Below are positions 1 to 11,012 of a stretch of 64,000 nucleotides of DNA, one piece after another. The stretch's first letter is position 1; the number at the start of each line of letters is the position of its first letter. The notes under the pieces are model-generated. The model was not told the origin of the DNA. It ran no database searches and saw nothing but the letters and a program-made list of their open reading frames with translations. The position numbers were made by a program, and so were the translations under genes. The DNA comes from Todiramphus chloris collaris (Eukaryota > Chordata > Aves > Coraciiformes > Alcedinidae), in contig JANVCC010000174.1 in assembly GCA_025345505.1 (NCBI GenBank), positions 5,077,914 to 5,141,913 on the forward strand. Direction: 5' to 3'.

Positions 1-1011
1 TCCCCTGTTAATCTTTAAGACAAAAGAGGCCAAAATCAAGGACTCAAGCCCTGGGCATTTGTATGAAGGGAACCCTGGAATGAAGCAGCTGAGGTCAGGT
101 GAGCGGTGCCACTGGTGACTGAATCACAGCTCTCGGTGAGGACGGGCAGGGTGGCACCGAGGCAGGGGCTCCCCCAGCCTGTCAGGGTAGCGAGAAAAAA
201 AGGGAAAAACCCCACGATAATCTTAAACCCCTTGAGCCACAGCAAGCCCTGCAAATCCAGAGTCGGTGTTTGGGCTGCTGCCCGATGTGGTTGTGCCCCG
301 GGCAGGCTGTAGCAGCTGCCATCGGCACGGGGCTGCTGGAGACACGAGGACTTTTCGTTGGTAGCTGGGGCCAGTTGCATAACCTTAGCCTGGTTTTGGA
401 CCGTTTTCTGAACTAACTCTGTGACCATCTGTCAAAGGCAACGTTTGGTACGGCCAGACCTTGCCCCAGGCTGCTGAGCTGTGTGTCCGAGTCGGCGTTT
501 GTAATTAATTACTAATTGCATACTCGCTGTCCTCTCCGGTTAACACCCACCGCGTCGCTGTTTGGCATTAACACGGATCCCTGGCAGCTCTCTGCTACCA
601 CCCTGTGCGTTCCGGTGCAGGACCCCCCAGTCCTGAGGTCACCGGCCTCGTTTGGCTTTACGACCCCGGGCCCCAGCGGTGCAGCAGCCCCTCAGAGCCC
701 CCCGGGACTGGTGCTGCTCCAGCTCCCGGTCCAGGGCTGGAGGAGGAGGAAGCCCGGCATCCCCTCCCTCCCATTTTCACACCAATTTGATGGAACCCCA
801 GTACAAAAAACCCAATATTTCTGACCTGCAAAGCTGTGTCGGAACAACCGGTCACGAATGAGAACTCACCCGTGGGCCCGGTGCTGTGGCCCGGGGAGTG
901 CCAGCCCTGCCCCTGCTCCGTCCCCACGCGTCCCCTGCATCCCGAGCTCGGGGTCCCGCCGGCGCGGTCGCATCCCTGCCGGCTGCGCCTACAGCGGCGT
1001 TGCTCTTGCAG
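1..1011 (+). other. TP73: Last intron of TP73 (3' part)
   Basis: No coding exon is visible before the acceptor that ends in CAG at 1009-1011. The sequence is GC-rich and several short reading frames cross it on both strands, but none resembles a p73 exon or has paired splice sites. The preceding exons of the gene lie outside the window to the left. Confidence 0.8.
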
Positions 1012-1332
1012 GATCTCGGAGCACTGAAGATCCCAGAGCAGTACAGGATGATCATCTGGAGAGGTCTGCAGGAGCTCAAGCAGAGCCACGACTACGGGGC
1101 CCAGCAGCTCATCCGCTCCAGCAGCAACGCCTCCACCATCTCCATCGGCAGCTCCGGGGAGCTGCAGCGGCAGCGCGTGATGGAGGCCGTGCACTTCCGC
1201 GTGCGCCACACCATCACCATCCCCAACCGCGGCGGGGCCGACGAGTGGGCAGACTTTGGGTTCGACCTCCCGGACTGCAAGTCTCGCAAACAGTCCATCA
1301 AGGAAGAGTTCACGGAGGGAGAGATCAACTGA
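1012..1332 (+). CDS. TP73: Tumor protein p73, terminal coding exon (partial gene)
   Basis: This exon gives the last 106 residues of the alpha isoform of p73, a p53-family transcription factor acting in the nucleus. It opens with DLGALKIPEQYR, the end of the SAM domain, and runs through the conserved C-terminal inhibitory tail, including GELQRQRVMEAVHFRVRHT and DEWADFGFDLPDCK. Near the end is IKEEF, which fits the sumoylation consensus known for p73. The acceptor is a clean ...CTCTTGCAG at 1011, the exon starts in phase 0, and the TGA is at 1330-1332. The glycine/proline stretch between NRGG and DEWAD is shorter than in the human protein as I recall it. Identification rests on near-identity to human p73 over the whole exon. 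Confidence 0.96.
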   Translation, partial: DLGALKIPEQYRMIIWRGLQELKQSHDYGAQQLIRSSSNASTISIGSSGELQRQRVMEAVHFRVRHTITIPNRGGADEWADFGFDLPDCKSRKQSIKEEFTEGEIN

Positions 1333-2800
1333 GGGTCTCCCCAGGGCAGTGGCGAGAGACCAGAGGGGGAACGAAACCCCTTGGGAAAAGTACTTTCAGG
1401 CTCGGGTGTCTGGAAAAGCGGGATTTTGCTGTCCGGCGGGGAACTGCAGGCTGGGGGTGACACCCGGCCCTGAGCCACCCACCCTGGAGAGGAAACCGCG
1501 GCGGCTTCAGCCGAGGAAGAGGAGGGAGGGCGGCCGGGGCAGCTCCCCGAAGGGAGCGGGGGCTTTTCCGCTCACCCACCCGCCAGAGGGGACGCAGCTC
1601 CCACCACCCCGCAGCCGGCGGACGTGGCACGAAGACGGAACCTTTCCCTCCTGGGGAGACCAGCCCCGGTCACTGCTGCCCTGCCCTCGCTGCCTGTGCT
1701 CCCTGGTGTCCCAAACCAGCAGGTTTGATCCTTGACAGGACTCAGACCTCGCCCGTTCCCCTCTCCGTGCCAGCATCGGCCAGTGACTGAGGCAAAGCAC
1801 CACGGCGAGCTCCTGACGGACTGCCACAAAGTCCCCCTTCCCTTCGGTTCCTGGTAGAGCAGAGAAGAACCTGTTTGTCAGTTCCCAATGTGTTCATGTA
1901 CTTAAATATTTGTGTATATAAACTGAAGCAAATGTACATACAGTATACTCATTGTGCTGTACGGAGATAAAAAGATTTATTTTCATGTAAGCTATAAAAA
2001 TTGATACTTACTCCTGGGACACGATGGTGCCAAGTAAATTAATTCCATGTCCTAGCACGTAAACATGCAGAAAATCATGTCTCAGCCTTGTCTATTCAAA
2101 CTCCCCTTTTATTTCCTGCTCTGAATATCGCAGGGGAGGGGGCAGTGAATTCTCCCGGGAAGCTGGAGGTTGGACGATCCCTCCCCGCTCTGCGGGGGTT
2201 GTGCCAACAACTCAAGACCTTCACCCCAAGGGAGGGTCATGGGGAAAACGAGCGTGAGCCTGGTCTGTGCGGTACCGGCATCCCCAGGGCCCAGGCCCTC
2301 GCTCTGCCACCTCTGTCTCGGTGCCCAACAGCAGCCCTGAGCCTTCAGCACTCAGCGGGTGCCTCCTCTGCCTCGGCTCCACTCTCCAGCCGAGGCTGCC
2401 CACGCATGGAGCCAGCCTGGAACCCCCAGCAGCAAAGAAAGCCACTCGCTACGGATCCGTTGCCGCAGGGATTACCGAGAGGCAAATGCTGCCTTAGATA
2501 GAAGTGAAAGTTGGGGTTTTTCAATAGATGGCTAGAAAGCAGAGAGCAGGATAGACAGCAGTCTTTATCAGCGAGACACAGCTCTTCTGAGGTTAAAAAA
2601 TTACACCGTTAGAAACCATTTCCACAAGAGAACTGTCCTTAGTTCTACACGCCAGCGCTATTCCTAGCTTTAGTAACATATATGCCATATATAGGACTTG
2701 GAAACCGAGCTAAAGAGTCTCACAAGAAGTGTCGTTTGGAAACTAACACTCAAGGCAAGAACATGATTTTAATGCAATAAAAAAAAAGCTTTAAAAAGAC
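1333..2800 (+). other. TP73: Probable TP73 3' untranslated region
   Basis: No gene is seen between the TP73 stop and the 3' end of the convergent oxidoreductase gene. The first canonical plus-strand AATAAA is at 2776-2781, so a 3' UTR of about 1.4-1.5 kb is plausible. An earlier AGATAAA at about 1964-1970 is a weaker candidate. The exact end is inferred. Confidence 0.45.
2768..2781. terminator. Back-to-back polyadenylation signals of two convergent genes
   Basis: The plus strand has AATAAA at 2776-2781, suitable for TP73. Only a few bases away the minus strand has ATTAAA (complement of 2768-2773), suitable for the convergent oxidoreductase gene whose stop is at 3845. If both are used, the two transcripts would end in the same short stretch. 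Use of the sites is inferred. Confidence 0.35.
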
Positions 2801-3844
2801 CTTGAAAAGCGGTGTGTGAGAAGCGGGCAAGAACAGTCGAGCCCGCACACCCGCAACGAGCTCCCCCCAGGAACACCGCGGGACACAGCCCCCGGCGGGA
2901 CCGCTGAGCTGCCCGTTGCTGAAGGCACTGCTTGGTTCTGGGGTGTCTGCTCCAGATCTGCTGGGCTGTAAAACACACCAGACCTGTAAAACAGGCGATC
3001 AGAGGCCCTGGCTACCCTCAAAGGACACGATTATTGCATTTAAGGAGGGAAAGCAGCAGCCTCCGGGCAGCTGCCGCAGGGGGGGCCGCAGCTGACACCC
3101 GGCCCAGGTGCCCAATACCCCCTGTCTGGGTGACAAAACACAAACCCACTGCCCGCGTTCCGACCCCTCCGACAGCGCAGCGAGCGTTGCCACACGCCCA
3201 AGCGTGCTGCTCATCGGTGGCCTCGCTACCAAGTCCCTTGCCCGCCCGACATCAGGGCGCTCGGAGCTCTCCCTCCCTGGCTTTAGCTCTTCCCAGCCCC
3301 CCGAGAAAATCAGACTGTAACTTCTTTTCACAGAGATGTAGAAAACCCAGTCAAAACAACTAACAAAACAATAAAGAGGAGGCTGAGAGGCGAGTTCAGC
3401 CCGGAAGCCTCACTCCTGCCCACACAGAAGGGAAACGAGCACAGACCAGGCAGATGCTCCCTGTTTTCCTGGAGCGTTACCACCTCGCTGGCGAAGCTGC
3501 CACTTGCAATGCTCCCACCAGGGCTGGCGGTGGTCTATGCCCTCGTACCACGGCCCGAGGAACTGCCCAGCCTGAGCTGGTCTTCTCCCAGGAACACTGA
3601 GCTCCACGGCCAGCAGGGATCTCCGGGACGAAAAACCCCCCTGGATGGAACTGCCCCGCATCCCTCGTGGGCTCTGCCTGAGGTGCCAAGAGACACCCGC
3701 AGCCTCCGCAGGTTCAAAAGAGCCTCCATCTCCCGGGCGTTCCTGGCGGAAACACCGAAACCACGAGTCTCATTTTAAGGCCACAGTGGAGACAGGCGGA
3801 CAGAGCTCCAGGGCTGTGCTTCCCCTCGGGAACAGCAGCGGCTG
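2801..3844 (-). other. Probable 3' untranslated region of the zinc-finger/oxidoreductase gene
   Basis: This segment lies downstream of the minus-strand stop codon at 3847-3845. It contains only short unsupported reading frames. A plus-strand AATAAA at 3370-3375 would be an alternative, more distal TP73 signal. Nothing else is recognised here. Confidence 0.4.
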
Positions 3845-6800
3845 TCACAGCCTCTCACTCTTGATCGGAGCGATTGCTTCGCTGCGCAGGTCAACGGCGG
3901 ATCCGTTCCTCCAGGACTGCTCGGCAGCTGCAGCGACCTGGATTGTCCAGAGGAACTGCTCTTTGGTGATTACGGGGGGCTCCTTGCCTGCAGGGACAGG
4001 AACAAGGCTCTGGATGAAACCCTCGCCGTCACCGGCGCTGCCTTTCGGCACATCGCTGCCCACCACGACATCCCCCGTCAGCTCCCAGAGCTGGGCTCAC
4101 AAGTTTTAAAGTTTCAGCCCCATCTCCTTCCTGTCCCGTCCCTAAACTCCCATGGGTCTGGCAGCACAGCCAGGGGAACAGAAATATTCTGACTCCTCCT
4201 GGGCCGCCGGGACTCCAGCAGAGGGGCTCCGAGTGCTCCAAACGGCTGCTTTCTGCATGAAATACAGTGCGGCCCAGCGCAACGTTCCCTCCCAGTTCTC
4301 CTTTCTTCTCAGAACAGCTCCAGACCAACACTCCACCCCTTGCCCATCTCGGAGCAGCCGCCAAACCCCGCGCTTGCTTACGGGGAGCTCGCCCAGCACC
4401 TGCGCAACACCGGATTAAACAGAACCACGGCAAATCCCGGTCCCACTTTCCCCAGCCACTCTTTCCTTTTTGGAGCTTCAGACACAAACACCAAAGTGCA
4501 GGTGCTGTTGGAGCGGCTTCCAGGGGAGGTGTTTGTGGAAAGCAAACCCAGAGCATCTCCAGCCGCTAACGAGAGTGGCCTCCCACCTTTCAGCGTTCTC
4601 AGGAAGTGGCGGAGGAGCTCCCTGCGCGCGTCTCGGTAGCGATCGGCCTGGGTCTGGGTGCAGATGGGCACCGAAGTCCCATGCTCCGTAATCCCCAGGG
4701 GATTCTGATTGTCTACCCGTAATGTCCCTTGGGAACCACGAACCTGCAGGGAAGGCAGCAGACAGTGAAGAGAACAAATGTTTTTACCTCATCACACTTC
4801 CAATCTCAAACACAAAAATCTACACAAGCCTTGGTTTGTACAACCAAGAAAAAAAAAGGAACTTCTAAAATGAGGAGTTACAACTGAGACAGCCCTTGTG
4901 TGGATCAGACACGACAGAAAACAGCAGGCACGTGCTGTGGTACGGTGGCACGTGCTGTGGTACGGTGGCTTCTGCTTATTGCAGACCTCCACTGGTTTTT
5001 TTCCACCTGAGCACAGCTCCTTTTTTAGACACTTCACAGACAGCACTCCTCGAATCCTGCCCATTGTCTGTTCGAAGTCCTGACTTTAGGAGTTTACAGA
5101 TAATTTGCCTCTGAGTTTACACTTTTCTTCCCCTTTAATATCCTTGAGCCTTGGCTCGTTATACACCTGAAAACACCCCGGAAAGGCAAGAAAGGAACTG
5201 TGTGAGAACATTCCAGCCTGGGAGAACTGCCACCGGTCCCTCTGGTACGATCGCAGGCAGCTTAGAACCCGACGGGGTAGGTGCAAACAGAGCAAAATTC
5301 GGGTGAGAGGGAGAAAGTGGATTGTAGAGAAAACAGAGAAGGAACCCCCCGCTGCCGAGGCGCCGGCGAGCTCCAGGATGGGTGGTGGGCGCAGCGCGGG
5401 GCCCCGCGAGAGCACCGGTGCCGGGCAGGGGTGTTGTGCCGGGCTGGGCCGAAGGGGGAGAACGCACCTCCAGTCTCTGCTCACAGCTTTTAGTGCAGTG
5501 CTGACTGACGTCCACCGTTACAACTGCTCCGCTAGGAAATTTCATGCTGACTGCTACAGTGTCTGCATCCTTCAACTGGGCCAGATCTGAGTGACAAAAA
5601 AGGCACTCGCTCACAGCGGGAACAGCAAACCAGCAAGTACTACGACTACACAGTGCTCATCATCGTCTGTGAGGCGACACCGGCTCTACGACACCTTTGG
5701 GCAGGGAGCAAGGGCGACAGCAAAGCGCCTTCCGCAGCGTACAGCGGCTGCTTTACCTCTCTCGGTGCTTCAGGCAGAGCACAAGCAGCTCTGCAGAAAC
5801 ACACAGCCCCTGCACTCCACCTTCCCAGCCCACGGCAATCCCTCAAGGCTTCCACTTCTTCTTCCAGACACATTCACCTTTGCAGCTTATTACAGCCAAG
5901 ATCAGGCACCTTCCAGAACGGCAGACGGTACCAAATCCTCCCCAGGGCACGCTGTTTGTTGCATTCTGATGCCCTACCAAAGATCAGAACTTTGCACCAT
6001 GCACCTTCTAACAGCCAGGCAGAGCTGGCTGCAGCTGCAATTACCTTCACTAAAGCTTCGTGTTTCCATTGAAAAAGGGCAGCTTCCCCATGTAGGGTTC
6101 ACTGAAATAAGCCTGGTAACCCAGAGCGTGCCCGTCGGCTTGACACAATCCAGAGTGAATTCCCACCTTTAACTATGCTGAGGTCACCAGGGAAGTGCCA
6201 GAGAAACCAGAGCAAGCAAAGAACTGAAGAAGACAGCATCAACCTTCCTGCTTTGCTCTCACAAAGCTTTGTTTGTTATTTTCCACACTCTGGTTTTCAA
6301 ACAGCAAACCTGAGAGCCCCTGGGTGCCGTCCGGGGCAGGGTTCAGCGATGCCTCTGCAGCAACCGCCTCAGCAGCGAGACACGGGCAACGTTCTGAAAT
6401 CACCACTAAACACCCCGTGTCGCTGTTTATCCCGGGAGCGGAGAGATGCAGCAACACAGAATCAGCAGAGAGAGAGCCAGGAGGGGAAGAAGACGACCCT
6501 TTATTAATTTCCAACCCCATTTTATATCCCCCAGCCCCACAGGGCGATGGGTCAGTGGTCACCCATCTCCTAGGGTGATTGGCTAAAGTCCTACAGCACC
6601 CATTGAAAGATATTTTTCCAATGTACCATAAACAGAACTCAATAAAACACCAGGTGTTGGTCCAGCTTACAAAAACCATCCTGCTGTTTCTCATCCCTCG
6701 TGTGAGAAAGGCAGGGCTCTCACCGAATGTTGTGAGACCCTGAGAAAATCCCTCTGCTAGCAGCTCTTCAGCAGCCACAACCCCGTCTGCGACAAATTCC

Positions 6801-9800
6801 AGCCTTCTAGTTCACTAGGCTACTTTTTTCCAGCTGTTCTATGAAGGAACACCTACATCATGGCTCTCACACACTCTTTCCTCCCAATTTTAGCACTGGA
6901 GTCCAGAGGCACACAATAAACTGACACAAGATTTGTTCTTACCTGCGCAGAACGCGTGCCCCAGGGAGAATACCGTATCTGGGGCACTCTCTCCCAACAG
7001 CAGGCTGATAATATCTATATCGTGCACAGCAGCGTTGTAAAAAATTCCACCTGGAGGAAGCAAAACGAGGCATTAAGGTCTCCACACTGGCAACCCAGAG
7101 TCAGGCTGCATCTCTGGCCTGCGCCGAGATCAATACAAGAAGCCCGACATGGAAGAAACAAACTGATACTAAAAGCAAATAGAAAATGCAAGAGGCATAA
7201 AGAAAACGCTCCTCCAAAGGAAACCCACACGCCTTAAGGCCACAGAAACACGGGGACTTGCCACCAGGACACGGTGCAAGACGTTTCCAGCCCACTGAGA
7301 AGGAACTGTTGGAAGAAAGCTGCTCAGTACCTGATGTTTTCAGGAGGCTCAGGGAGGCTGCTGGGTACACGCTGCTAACAGTGGATATCCGGTGGATCCT
7401 GCCCAGCGCCCGGCTGCCGCGGACCTTCTCGTACAAGAACTGCAGCGCCGGGTCAAAGCGCCTTGAGAGAGAAGCACGGAACGTGGGACAGCGTTTGGAG
7501 GAGGAGGGGTCACCGGGACACCAGCTCCATGGCAGCTGGGGCAAACCTGGGGCAAACCTGGGGCAGGAGCTCAGTGAGCAGAGTGCATTAGACGCGGCTT
7601 TCTAAGTTTGCGCGTAATAACCGTAAGGGTTTTTTTTTAATTAAATGCTAATTTTGCTTCCTGCAAATAACCCTGATATCTGCACTTGTGAAGATTTAAA
7701 CAGCTTTAACAAAGAAATTAGAACAGTGCGGACTAAAAGCATTTAAAGGTCCAGTAAAAACCTGCCTACAAGTTTATATTGGTTGAGCATTGACCAAAGC
7801 CTTACGGCTGGGACGAGCCCTGTGCATACGGCGCTCGAACAGAAGAGGCAAAGGTCAGGGCAGATGCTTTGTGTAATTACATACTGGTGTCGATGAAACC
7901 TGCATCTATTTGTCCGCATAAATTCTGTTTGCAATGCAATGAACTATTCTCAGCAGAGGAGCACAAAACGATCACGCGTTTACAAACAACCCGCATCCCC
8001 AGCCTATGGCCTCAAATACTGGCTGCCTTTCTGCAGAGCTCCCCGAGTTCCTGCAAGTTTGGAGCTAATTAAAATTAATCTGCTTTCCTTCTGTTACAGT
8101 TATTAAATCTTAAGGGTCCGGATATAAGGCTACAAGTGAAAATATCACTTTACAAAGATTAATAAATCCATTCCCATCAGACAGGCCAGTAATTCTAGCG
8201 TCAAGCAGAATTTCCCCAGCCACATATTTTGTGATTCTCAAGGTTGATGACCCTCAAGCACCAGCCCTTGCAAAGGCCTTAGAAAGAAGGCAGGGGTAAA
8301 ACACAGCCCCAGGCAGAGCCCGGCGTCTGGAAACTCCACCTGAGGAATCAACACTGCTTTCAGACACGCGCTGCTTCGCAGGTAGAAATCAGAAGAAATT
8401 AAAAATCAGTTAAATCAGAAGAAAAACGGTGCTCTTACTTGTAAAACCCGCACACCAGCGGCCTTCCGCATCGGTCAGCTTCATCAAAGCAAGCCTCTGC
8501 CATCTGCCTGTCCAAGGCGGGCAGGCCCTCGCAAAGCACGCCTTTTCCTGTGCGGAACGGGACAGGACACGGGGCTGAGGGCAGGGCGCGGGCCCCGCGA
8601 AGCGCCTGCATTGTGCGGCGGCATCCACGCGTCGGGAGGTTCTAGAAAGCGCGTTTGCTGGAGCGGAAGCGCGGCTTTGGACGTGTTGGTGGCACTGCCT
8701 CCCCTCCGGGCCCCAGCTGGGGTGGTCCCAGCTGCTGGAGCGGCCCAGGAAGCGTGGCTGCCCTGACAGACGGCTTTCCTTCGAGTTCCACGGTATTTCT
8801 AGGAGCAGACACGCTCTGTGTGGCCACGCTGGGGTCGGCACAGTACAGCCTCCACTGGGGGTAAGCCATTCACACCAGTGCCACCAGTTTCTTGCCTGCA
8901 CCCCTCAAGGGACGCTGCGGGAAGGAGGGAGCCCTCGCACATAAAGCGTGTAGCCCTCAACGCGTGCTGCCGACTGCGGCCACAAGCTGCCCTTGCCACC
9001 GCTCCTCTTACCTGCTCGTAAAGCGCCGATGACAACCTCAGAGGCTTCCGCAGGCGGTGAACAAACGATGGCTCCAGAGACTCTGCAGAAGTCAAAAGAA
9101 AGAGCTTCATCAAAGAACACACAGCCCTCAACAGCTCCTTCCAGTCACAGTTAATTTTACACTTGCTGCCTTGAACTCTGAGGAAGAGTCAAAGAGAGAC
9201 ACAAACCTCCCACTGCTCTGGGAGAGTGAGTTGGGTTCCACAAATTCGGTACCTGCTTGCAGTGATGCAATACGGGATGACAAATGTAGGTTAAAATGAC
9301 AAGTGGCCCAATGGAATTGTATCACCTGTGCATCTTAAAGGAGAAAGCCTTTTAAAGGTGTCCTTCGGAAAGGCTAAACCCTGCTAACTAACACTTGCAG
9401 TGAAATCACAAGTGTCTCTGTGCTAGAGCTGCTGAAGAAGGGACAGGAACATCTGAGCTTATCACCAGTCTTCAGTTTCTAGCAGCACAGCTCAGCTTTT
9501 CACTTTTTCAATGACGTTTCAAATACCAATTTGACAACCAAGTGTAGCCCCATCACTTGATCCTACTTGTTCAGTTCAAACATAAAACAAAATGCCAGGA
9601 CCTGTCCTATTTACAGCAATCCTCACTTATCTCAGTTTCAAAAGAGCCCCCAACTCAGCCAGACGCTCCAAGGCAGGAAAACTGGCAGGCAGCAGGCAAG
9701 TGCATCACTTACTGCTCCGTGGGAATGGGGAAAAACAAAAGCGTTTTATATCTCTTTATGAAACCGCCTGCCACTAAACTCCTCCCAGTTTACGTTGATT

Positions 9801-11012
9801 CTGGGCACCCGAGTCAAGCTGAGCTGCTCAAGGCTTCTGGAGAATCTCTGGGCAGGTGACACGCTCCATAAGGCTCAGCCTGTAACGGCCCCTCAGTCTT
9901 GCCATGGGGCCAGACAGGCACAGTCTGTGCCCGCTGTGGTGCAGCAGCATTTTCCAGGGAAGGGAGACAAGCCCCCCAGGGAGATGCTCATGCCCAGCCC
10001 CGCAGGGAGATGGCTCGTGCCCAGCCCCGCAGGGAGATGCCCGTGCCCAGCCCCGCAGGGAGATGCCCGTGCCCAGCCCCGCAGGGAGATGCTCGCGGCA
10101 GGGGAGCAGCGCGCGCGGGTGGACGGTACCGCTGATCGCTGAGCGCCACATCGGTGTCCTGCCGCCGCAGCACCCTGGTGCCAGCCAGGAACTCGGCGCC
10201 GAAGGCACGTTCCACCTCCTCCAGCTGATCCTCCACGATGTAGAGCAAGCAGCAGCCGTTTTCCTCCGTCAGGCTTCGAAATAAGGCTTCGTCCAGGAGC
10301 CCCGTGCCGAAGAGGGCGAGCCCGATGGTGCTGCCACACTGCTCGGTGGGCGCCGGGCTGTCGGAGGCCTTCGAGGGAGCAGGAGAGGCACTGGCGCGGA
10401 AGGCGGCGAGGGCCGAGGGGCGGCTGGCAGAGGTGGAGGGCGTCGGGTCTTCCCCCAGGCCGGCGGGGGAGCCGGCAGCGGCGGCGCGGTGCGGAACCGG
10501 CGGCTTGCGGCAGGAGAGCGGCGAGGGGCCCGTGGCGAAGGCGGCGCTGGTGCCGGCGGCGAGGAGCAGGGCGGGCTGGGGGAGCAGGGCGGGCTGGGGG
10601 AGCAGGGCGGGCGCGTCGAGCTGCAGCGGGAGGCCGGCGCCGGCGTCCGGACCTGCAGAGCTGGACGAAACAGAGGAAGGTTTGGGGGGGGGGGGGGGGG
10701 GGGCAGGGCTCGGCGGGGCGCGGCCCCGCGGCCCCCGGCTCCGTGCGCGGGCACTCACAGGAGGAGCGGGGCGCGCAGCCCGTGCTGGCGGAGCAGGCGG
10801 CGGTTGCGGTAGTGGCGGCCGGAGGAGAGGTGCTCGAGGATGCGGTCGCGGCGCACCCGCATGGGCAGCTGGCAGGACGTGCAGTAAAGCGTCTCCACCA
10901 CCGCCGCCGCCGCCTCCCCGCCGGCGGCCCCGCGCTCCAGCAGGTGCCGCTTCACCGCCAGCTCCGAGAACTCGGCCGCGTAGTCGTGCAGCGTCTTCTT
11001 CTTCCGCCCCAT
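3845..11012 (-). CDS. Zinc-finger / Gfo-Idh-MocA-type oxidoreductase fusion protein (9 exons, 540 aa)
   Basis: Coding exons on the minus strand are 11012-10759, 10660-10130, 9082-9012, 8547-8439, 7461-7331, 7050-6943, 5586-5468, 4743-4587 and 3987-3845. All introns are GT-AG and phases join exactly to 541 codons including the stop. Residues 1-84 hold one C2H2-like finger (C44, C47, H61, H67) in LYCTSCQLPMRVRRDRILEH, resembling the CGGBP1/BED type. Residues 85-194 form a Pro/Ala-rich linker. From residue 195 a Rossmann fold begins (LALFGTG, acidic end IVED). It is followed by the middle strand ending ALRAGKGVLCEG, the NAAVHDID helix and the C-terminal beta-sheet domain, as in myo-inositol 2-dehydrogenase relatives. 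The usual EKP lysine reads EG (E292-G293) and the usual catalytic Asp reads N371; H375 is kept. It may be a pseudoenzyme. I recognise no human counterpart. Start chosen at the ATG followed by a basic GRKKK stretch. Confidence 0.88.
4927..4966. repeat. 20-bp perfect tandem duplication containing CACGTG
   Basis: Two adjacent identical 20-bp copies lie at 4927-4946 and 4947-4966, in the intron between exons 7 and 8 of the oxidoreductase gene. Each copy includes a CACGTG E-box. A regulatory role is not shown. Confidence 0.8.
6412..6785 (-). mobile_element. Solo LTR of an endogenous retrovirus with 6-bp target-site duplication
   Basis: The LTR spans 6418-6779 (362 bp). On the minus strand it starts TGTGGC and ends CGACA, giving the canonical TG...CA ends. 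It is flanked by the direct repeat ACCCCG at 6412-6417 and 6780-6785. A 6-bp duplication is usual for class II (beta/alpha-retrovirus-like) elements. A TATA box (TATAAA, complement of 6521-6526) is followed about 20 bp later by AATAAA (complement of 6500-6505). There are no gag, pol or env sequences beside it, so it is a recombined solo LTR. It sits in the intron between exons 6 and 7 of the oxidoreductase gene, in the same orientation as the gene. Confidence 0.88.
9975..10095. repeat. 26-bp minisatellite beside exon 2 of the oxidoreductase gene
   Basis: The core GCAGGGAGATG recurs at a spacing of 26, 27, 26 and 26 bp, giving between four and five copies of a GC-rich unit. The array begins about 35 bp beyond the exon 2 splice donor at 10130. 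In the minus-strand frame of exon 2 it stays open, so intron retention would add a repetitive tail. Confidence 0.85.
10684..10703. repeat. Run of 20 guanines
   Basis: This is an uninterrupted G20 on the plus strand. On the minus strand it is a C20 tract about 24 bp upstream of the exon 2 acceptor of the oxidoreductase gene, so it is part of that polypyrimidine region. Length is likely to vary and be miscalled in sequencing. Confidence 0.9.
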
